Notes under the pieces: generated by a model
Seen by the model: only the letters and a program-made list of their open reading frames with translations
The model's database searches: none
What the model was told of the DNA's origin: nothing
Translations under genes and position numbers: made by a program
NCBI GenBank assembly: GCA_038323025.1
Contig: JBBQGL010000033.1
Span: 1-30,191, forward strand
Source of the DNA: JAFKKF01 sp038323025
Lineage (GTDB): Bacteria > Pseudomonadota > Alphaproteobacteria > Rhizobiales > Kaistiaceae
Direction of reading: 5' to 3'
DNA length: 30,191 nucleotides
In this document: piece after piece, positions 25,452 through 30,191 of the stretch
Position numbering within the stretch: the stretch's first letter is position 1
Layout: the number at the start of each line of letters is the position of its first letter

Positions 25452-27350
25452 ATGACCACCAATACCAAGCCCATCCAGCCAACCAAGGAAGCGCCGACCG
25501 AGCCGTTCAAGCGCGCGCTGGTCGGCTGCATGCGCGCCATCGCCGGGCGGCCGGACCTCGAGGTCGTGTTTGCCGCCGACCGGCCAGTGCTGTCGGGCAA
25601 CAAGGCGCGCCTGCCGGAGCCGCCGCGGAAGCCGACGCTGCGCGACGTCGCGATCAGCCGCGGCATCGGCGATTCGATCGCGCTCCGCCTTGCCTGCCAT
25701 GATCCGGGCGTACACCGCACGCTGCAACCGGAAGGCAAGAACGCGCGGGCGGTGTTCGACGCGGTCGAGCAGGCGCGGGTGGAGGCGATCGGGTCGCTGC
25801 GCATGAACGGCGTGGCGAAGAATCTCGGCGCCATGCTGGAGGACCGCTATCACCGCGGCAATTTCCAGGAAGTCTCCGACCGCGCCGATGCGCCGCTGGA
25901 GGACGCCGTTGCGTTGATGGTGCGCGAGCGGCTGACCGGGGATGCGCCGCCGGTCTCGGCGCGGAAGGTCGTCGACCTGTGGCGCCCGTGGATCGAGGAG
26001 CGCGCCGGCGACGACCTCGCGCGGCTTTCCGATTCGCTGGACGACCAGAAGCAGTTCGCCGGCGCGGTGCGCGAATTGCTGATGGCGCTGGAGATGGGCG
26101 ACGAGCTCGGCAGCGAAGCCGGCGAGGACGAGGAGGAGGGCGACGATACCGGCGAGGCCGAGGACGCCGAAGGCGCCAACGAGACGGCCGAGAGCGCCGA
26201 GGATGCGAGCGCCGAGGACGTCGAGGGCTCGGCCGAGGACAGCGAAGCCGGCGAGGGCGAGACTAGCGAGGCCGACGCCGAGGAGATCCTCGACGATTCC
26301 GAGCTCTCCGACGCGCGCGATACCGGTGAGGCGCGCCGCGCCGACTCGCCCTTCTCCAACCAGCCGGCGATGGTCGACTACCGGCCGTTCATCACGCGCT
26401 TCGACGAGACGGTGAAGGCCGAGGACCTTTGCGACCTCGCCGAGCTCGACCGGCTGCGCTCCTATCTCGACAAGCAGCTGTCGCACCTGCAGGGCGCGGT
26501 CGGCCGTCTCGCCAACCGCCTGCAGCGCCGCCTGATGGCGCAGCAGAACCGGGCCTGGGACTTCGACCTCGAGGAAGGTGTGATCGACGCGGCGCGGCTG
26601 TCGCGCGTCGTCCTCGACCCGATGCACCCGCTTTCCTTCAAGGCGGAGCGCGATACGGAGTTTCGCGACACCGTGGTGACGCTTCTCCTCGACAATTCCG
26701 GTTCCATGCGCGGCCGCCCAATTACGGTTGCGGCGACCTGCGCCGATATTCTGGCGCGGACGCTCGAACGCTGCGGCGTCAAGGTCGAGATCCTCGGCTT
26801 CACCACGCGTGCCTGGAAAGGCGGGCAATCGCGCGAGGCCTGGCTGCAGGCCGGCAAGCCCGCCAATCCCGGCCGGCTCAATGACTTGCGCCACATTATC
26901 TACAAGGCCGCCGATGCGCCCTGGCGGCGCTCGCGGCGGAATCTCGGCCTGATGATGCGCGAGGGTTTGCTGAAGGAGAACATCGACGGCGAGGCGCTGG
27001 CCTGGGCCTACAGCCGCCTGGCGGTGCGCCCCGAGCAGCGGAAGATCCTGATGATGATCTCCGACGGCGCGCCGGTCGACGATTCGACGCTGTCGGTCAA
27101 TCCCGGCAACTACCTCGAGCGCCACCTGCGCTATGTCATCGAGGAGATCGAGACGCGCTCGGCGGTCGAACTCATCGCCATCGGCATCGGCCACGACGTG
27201 ACGCGTTACTATCGCCGGGCGGTGACCATCGTCGATGCCGAGGAACTGGCGGGGGCGATGACCGAGAAGCTGGCGGAACTCTTCGCCGATACGCCCCCGC
27301 CATCGGCGGCGCCGGTCCGCCGGGCAGGGCGGCGCGTGGTGGCGCGGTGA
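25452..27350 (+). CDS. cobT: Cobaltochelatase subunit CobT
   Basis: Second chelatase subunit of 632 residues, partner of CobS in the AAA+/VWA motor that drives cobalt insertion by CobN. An N-terminal domain (1-210) begins PTEPFKRALVGCMRAIAG. A strongly acidic, Glu/Asp/Ala-rich linker (about 215-295) precedes the C-terminal von Willebrand A domain with MIDAS motif DNSGS at 414-418 (LLLDNSGSMRGRP) and MMISDGAPVDDSTLSV. Length agrees with rhizobial CobT. The stop overlaps the GTG start of the next gene by 4 nt, which predicts co-translation. Confidence 0.97.
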   Translation: MTTNTKPIQPTKEAPTEPFKRALVGCMRAIAGRPDLEVVFAADRPVLSGNKARLPEPPRKPTLRDVAISRGIGDSIALRLACHDPGVHRTLQPEGKNARAVFDAVEQARVEAIGSLRMNGVAKNLGAMLEDRYHRGNFQEVSDRADAPLEDAVALMVRERLTGDAPPVSARKVVDLWRPWIEERAGDDLARLSDSLDDQKQFAGAVRELLMALEMGDELGSEAGEDEEEGDDTGEAEDAEGANETAESAEDASAEDVEGSAEDSEAGEGETSEADAEEILDDSELSDARDTGEARRADSPFSNQPAMVDYRPFITRFDETVKAEDLCDLAELDRLRSYLDKQLSHLQGAVGRLANRLQRRLMAQQNRAWDFDLEEGVIDAARLSRVVLDPMHPLSFKAERDTEFRDTVVTLLLDNSGSMRGRPITVAATCADILARTLERCGVKVEILGFTTRAWKGGQSREAWLQAGKPANPGRLNDLRHIIYKAADAPWRRSRRNLGLMMREGLLKENIDGEALAWAYSRLAVRPEQRKILMMISDGAPVDDSTLSVNPGNYLERHLRYVIEEIETRSAVELIAIGIGHDVTRYYRRAVTIVDAEELAGAMTEKLAELFADTPPPSAAPVRRAGRRVVAR

Positions 27351-28351
27351 GGCGCTTCGGCCTTACCGGGCTTTTCTTCTGCCTTCTCGCCTGCCCGCCG
27401 GCTCTCGCTGCCGGCCCGGGCTTTGTTCCGATCGAAGTCACGGCGACGCCGATCGAGCAATTCCATCGCGGCTCCAGTGAGACTCATTTCGGCAAACTGG
27501 AGTTCAGGGGAGGGCTTCAGCTCACCTCCACCGACCATGAGTTTGGCGCGCTGTCCGGTCTCGACCTGGCGACGGACGGCGAGACGATCGTCGCGGTCGC
27601 CGATACCGGGTTCTGGTTCAGCGGGCGGATCGTCGAGAAGGACGGGCGCCTCGTCGGCCTCGACAACGCCCGCTGGGCGCCGATCCTCGACGCAAAGGGC
27701 AAGCCGGTGGTGGGCAAGAAGCGCGGCGATGCCGAGGGGCTGCGCCTGACGACGCGGAACGGCAAGCCGGTGGCGCTGGTCTCGTTCGAGCAGGTCAACA
27801 ATGTCCGCCTCTACGCGGGGCCCGACTATGCTGCCGCGCGACAGGCGGAGGTGAAGCTGCCGGCGACCGTGTCCGGAATGCCGCGCAACCAGGGCCTCGA
27901 AGCGATTGCCGTGGCGCCGGCACAGGGCCCGCTCGGCGGGGCCATCGTCCTCATCGCCGAGCGCTCGCTCGACCGGGCCGGAAACGACCGGGCCTGGATC
28001 GTCGGGGGGCCGCTCGCCGGCAGTTTCGCGCTCACGCACACGGACGATTTCGACGAGACCGATGCCGCCTTCCTGCCGGGCGGCGACCTTGTGGTCCTCG
28101 AGCGCCGGTTCGACTTCTCCAGTGGCCCGGCCATGCGTATCCGCCGCATCGCCGGGAGCGAACTGAAGCCGGGGGCGCTGGTCAGCGGGGAGATATTGCT
28201 CGAAGCCGATCTCAGCGATCAGATCGACAATATGGAGGGGCTCGCGGTCAAGCCGGGCCCGAACGGCGAGACTCTGCTTCTGATCGTCTCGGACGACAAC
28301 AACAGCATCATCCAGCGCACGCTGCTGTTGCAGTTTGCGCTGTTACCCTAG
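27347..28351 (+). CDS. Exported phytase-like (esterase-like activity of phytase) family protein
   Basis: Secreted protein of 334 residues starting with GTG. A signal peptide ends ALAA (about residues 1-22). The mature part resembles the beta-propeller 'esterase-like activity of phytase' family (PF13449), with FGALSGLDLATDGETIVAVADTG, RNQGLEAIAVAP and DNMEGLAVKPG as repeated blade motifs. Activity is unproven for most members; I do not assign a substrate. The GTGA overlap with the cobT stop implies translational coupling, odd for an exported protein next to a cytosolic chelatase. The cobS-cobT-phytase-like-rpmB order is, as I recall, shared by other Rhizobiales. It converges with rpmB, stop to stop in 17 nt. 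Confidence 0.87.
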   Translation: MRRFGLTGLFFCLLACPPALAAGPGFVPIEVTATPIEQFHRGSSETHFGKLEFRGGLQLTSTDHEFGALSGLDLATDGETIVAVADTGFWFSGRIVEKDGRLVGLDNARWAPILDAKGKPVVGKKRGDAEGLRLTTRNGKPVALVSFEQVNNVRLYAGPDYAAARQAEVKLPATVSGMPRNQGLEAIAVAPAQGPLGGAIVLIAERSLDRAGNDRAWIVGGPLAGSFALTHTDDFDETDAAFLPGGDLVVLERRFDFSSGPAMRIRRIAGSELKPGALVSGEILLEADLSDQIDNMEGLAVKPGPNGETLLLIVSDDNNSIIQRTLLLQFALLP

Positions 28352-28368
28352 CGGGCATACAGTCGCGG

Positions 28369-28680
28369 TCAGGAGGCCTGAGCGGTCGCGGCCTGCGCGC
28401 TTTCCAGCTTCTTCGCGATCGTCCGCTTTATGCGGCGCGCCTTGATCGAAAGATTGACGTCGCGTTCCTTCATCAGGAAGGCATCGAGGCCGCCGCGGTG
28501 CTCGACCGAGCGCAGGGCGTGCGCGGTGATGCGCAGGTGGACGCTGTGGCCAAGCGCGTCGCTGACCAGGGACACCTGGCTCAGGTTCGGGAGGAAGCGG
28601 CGACGCGACTTGTTGTTCGCGTGACTGACATTGTTGCCGGTAAGGACTGCCTTGCCGGTCAACTCGCAACGGCGAGCCAT
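28369..28680 (-). CDS. rpmB: 50S ribosomal protein L28
   Basis: Ribosomal large-subunit protein of 103 residues. The start MARRCELTGKAVLTGNNVSHANNKSRRRFLPNL is diagnostic (shown as motif MARRCELTGK, then KSRRRFLPNL). The C-terminal extension ending QAATAQAS is typical of alphaproteobacteria. The ATG at 28680 has AAGAAGGA about 8 nt upstream; the frame is open to 28911 but without similarity. Transcribed from the consensus promoter at 28751-28779. Confidence 0.97.
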   Translation of the reverse strand: MARRCELTGKAVLTGNNVSHANNKSRRRFLPNLSQVSLVSDALGHSVHLRITAHALRSVEHRGGLDAFLMKERDVNLSIKARRIKRTIAKKLESAQAATAQAS

Positions 28681-28750
28681 GTGGATAAGTCCTTCTTGCG
28701 CGCCAGAGGCCGCGCTTGCTTCAGGATGGCGTTCGGAAAAAGCCGCATTC

Positions 28751-28779
28751 CTATAGTAACCGCTGCTTGTCCCGTCAAG
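28751..28779 (-). promoter_or_regulatory. Promoter of rpmB (alphaproteobacterial housekeeping sigma factor consensus)
   Basis: On the minus strand CTTGAC (28779-28774) and CTATAG (28756-28751) are separated by exactly 17 nt, the consensus layout for alphaproteobacterial housekeeping promoters. It faces rpmB and would give a leader of about 65 nt. Confidence 0.8.
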
Positions 28780-28920
28780 GCGGCGCGCTACCTCGCGAAA
28801 AGACCGACGGGCAGCCGGAGACGTCGAATTGCCCGCGACTGCCATTTCGTTAACCAGGCGTTTCGTATCGTCGCCAGCCGAACCGCCCGATTTCTCCAGC
28901 CCGCATGGCACACTAGAACC

Positions 28921-29790
28921 ATGACCGATTCTAGAGCTCGCGCGTTTCTCCGCAGTCCGATTGCCGTGGCTGCGGTGTTCTTTTCAGTCGCGACGACGGT
29001 CGCACTCGGCGGGCCTGCCACGACGCCCGGCATGATCACCTTCAAGGCGAGCTACGGGATCTCGATTTCCGGCATCAATATCGGCGAAGCCGTAGCGGAG
29101 AGCCGGTTCCTCGGCAACACCTATGCCGCGGCAATTTCGGGCAACACCAGCGGACCGAGCCGGCTGGTTTCAGATGCCAGCGCCAGGCTCGCCGGCAGCG
29201 GCCGTTTTTCCGGCGGCCGGGTATTGCCGTCGACCTACAGTCTGGAAACCATGGAAAACGGCTTTGCTACCCATGTGCGCATGGCCATGCGGGCGGGCAA
29301 GGTGACCGATGTTTCGGCGGTGCCGGGGCTCTTGCCCACCAAGGACCGGGTCCCGGTGACCGATCGCAACAAGATCGGGGTCGTCGATCCGATGTCCGCC
29401 TTCCTGGTTCCGCTTGATGGCGCCGGGGGATTGCCGAACGGCCATAAGGCCTGTGACCGTACGGTCAAGGTTTTCGACGGGTGGACGCGCTACGATATCG
29501 CTCTCTATTACAAGGCGACCCAGGCGGTCGACGGACGGGCTGAGGGATACGCCGGCCCGGTGATCGTCTGCGGGGCGCGCTATGTGCCGGTGGCCGGGCA
29601 TCGCGCCGGCGGTCAATCCGTGAAGAGCATGGCGACGAACACCCGGCTGGAAGTGTGGCTGGCGCCGGTCAAGGGCCTGCCAGTCCTGGTTCCTTACCGC
29701 ATACTTATCGGAACGGACCTCGGCGACCTCATCGTCTATGCGCTCCGCTTCTCGGTCGATGACGGCACCGAGCACGCCTCGGCCAAGTAA
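28921..29790 (+). CDS. DUF3108 domain-containing exported protein
   Basis: Protein of 289 residues. An N-terminal hydrophobic stretch (about 13-31, PIAVAAVFFSVATTVALGG) looks like a signal peptide or anchor. The DUF3108 domain follows: ITFKASYGISISGINIGEA, YAAAISGNTSGPSRL, STYSLETMENG, and ACDRTVKVFDGWTRYDIAL near the middle, ending LGDLIVYALRFSV. The fold is predicted beta-rich and periplasmic, with two mid-protein cysteines (ACDRT, IVCGARY) that may pair. Function is not established to my knowledge. The gene is divergent from rpmB; ATG 28921 is the first start consistent with the signal segment. I see no strong plus-strand promoter. Confidence 0.87.
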   Translation: MTDSRARAFLRSPIAVAAVFFSVATTVALGGPATTPGMITFKASYGISISGINIGEAVAESRFLGNTYAAAISGNTSGPSRLVSDASARLAGSGRFSGGRVLPSTYSLETMENGFATHVRMAMRAGKVTDVSAVPGLLPTKDRVPVTDRNKIGVVDPMSAFLVPLDGAGGLPNGHKACDRTVKVFDGWTRYDIALYYKATQAVDGRAEGYAGPVIVCGARYVPVAGHRAGGQSVKSMATNTRLEVWLAPVKGLPVLVPYRILIGTDLGDLIVYALRFSVDDGTEHASAK

Positions 29791-30191
29791 GCGCCGGTCG
29801 GAACAATCCAGGTTATCCCCGTTATCCCCGCTACGCACACGCCCGCAGCGAGGCCGCTCGCCGCAATCCCGCCATGTTTGATTCCTTCGAACCGGTGCGC
29901 CTTCCCGCACGCAGATTCCGGGCGTTTGGCCGGTCAAAACCTATATGTCGTGGCAGCAACGACGGAAGGGCTAGAGGTCGTAGTGAACAGACGAGCACAG
30001 GCGCTGAGTCACTGATTCGGACAGGGTTTGTTCCGGGCTCGTTCCTTTCACTTAACGCACTCATGCAAAATCGAAATTTTGGCTGGGCAAATGTTTCGCT
30101 ATAGTAGAGGAAGGTCCTTGCGCGGGAACCTGAAGCGGACGACGGAGCGCGTCCGGCAAGAATGACAGCAAACGACAGGACCGGCGCAGCC
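29791..30191. other. Right-edge interval without a convincing gene
   Basis: No frame here has family resemblance. Visible items: a tandem gttatcccc repeat at about 29812-29829, a CTATAGT that could be a -10 at 30099-30105 with a weak -35 (ttttgg, 17 nt upstream), and a 6-bp CGGACG/CGTCCG palindrome (about 30137-30156) near the edge. These may be the promoter and leader of a gene beyond the window. Confidence 0.4.

Noticed and set aside
28680..28688. Perfect DnaA-box sequence (TTATCCACA on the minus strand) at the rpmB start
   Set aside because: Single copy, overlapping the RBS-to-ATG spacer of rpmB, no AT-rich region or other boxes; likely chance.
29812..29829. Two TTATCCCC words in tandem, resembling weak DnaA boxes
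   Set aside because: Two mismatched boxes without an AT-rich region, dnaA or repABC nearby do not make an origin.
29874..30104. A 76-codon frame starting MFDSFEPVRLP at the right end
   Set aside because: Arg/Ser-rich composition without domain resemblance, no good RBS; similar-length frames exist on the other strand.
30104..30191. GAGGAAGGTCC resembling the conserved GAGGAAAGTCC of RNase P RNA
   Set aside because: One mismatch, and the upstream P1-P3 helices and following conserved blocks are not visible; too short before the edge to support rnpB.

Overview
The window is a GC-rich, gene-dense chromosomal segment with no rRNA, tRNA, phage, insertion sequence or CRISPR array. Gene content points to an alphaproteobacterium of the order Hyphomicrobiales (Rhizobiales): an AcpXL-type acyl carrier protein (very-long-chain fatty acids of lipid A), a ClpS2-type adaptor, the cobS/cobT pair of aerobic cobalamin synthesis, small proteins ending in the order-typical 'TTGSI' tail, and an rpmB promoter of the alphaproteobacterial form CTTGAC-N17-CTATAG. 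The genus cannot be told from the sequence.

Layout. (1) 1-3878, minus strand: clpS2, a cytochrome P450, an AcpXL-like ACP, a ketosynthase-like protein without its catalytic triad, and an intact ketosynthase that runs off the left edge. The last four are nearly contiguous and look like a very-long-chain fatty acid module; the P450 is its unusual member. (2) 3959-6758, minus strand: an SDR, a DUF1178 protein, a nitrilase-family amidase, and a comF broken by one frameshift. (3) 6759-9334: an NDUFAF5-like methyltransferase, a GFA-family protein, a one-helix membrane protein and MutT, with two inverted pairs of a dispersed palindromic repeat. (4) 9335-14563: argJ and a parvulin-type PPIase, divergent from secA. 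(5) 14858-18452, minus strand: an L,D-transpeptidase-fold lipoprotein, accA, xerD and a one-helix membrane protein. (6) 18618-22966, plus strand: aroK-aroB-CNNM transporter, coupled by 4-nt overlaps, then an FAD-dependent geranylgeranyl-reductase-like protein. (7) 23000-28351: bolA, divergent from a J-domain protein, then cobS, an opposite-strand coiled-coil gene, cobT, and a phytase-like exported protein overlapping cobT by 4 nt. (8) rpmB (minus) divergent from a DUF3108 protein, then about 400 bases without a convincing gene.

Most of the window is ordinary core genome. The part most worth following is the left edge: a CYP4/CYP110-like P450 directly upstream of an AcpXL-like carrier and a KS/dead-KS pair. 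This makes the P450 a natural candidate for hydroxylating the ACP-bound very long chain, a step in rhizobial lipid A synthesis for which I know of no firmly established enzyme. That assignment is inference.
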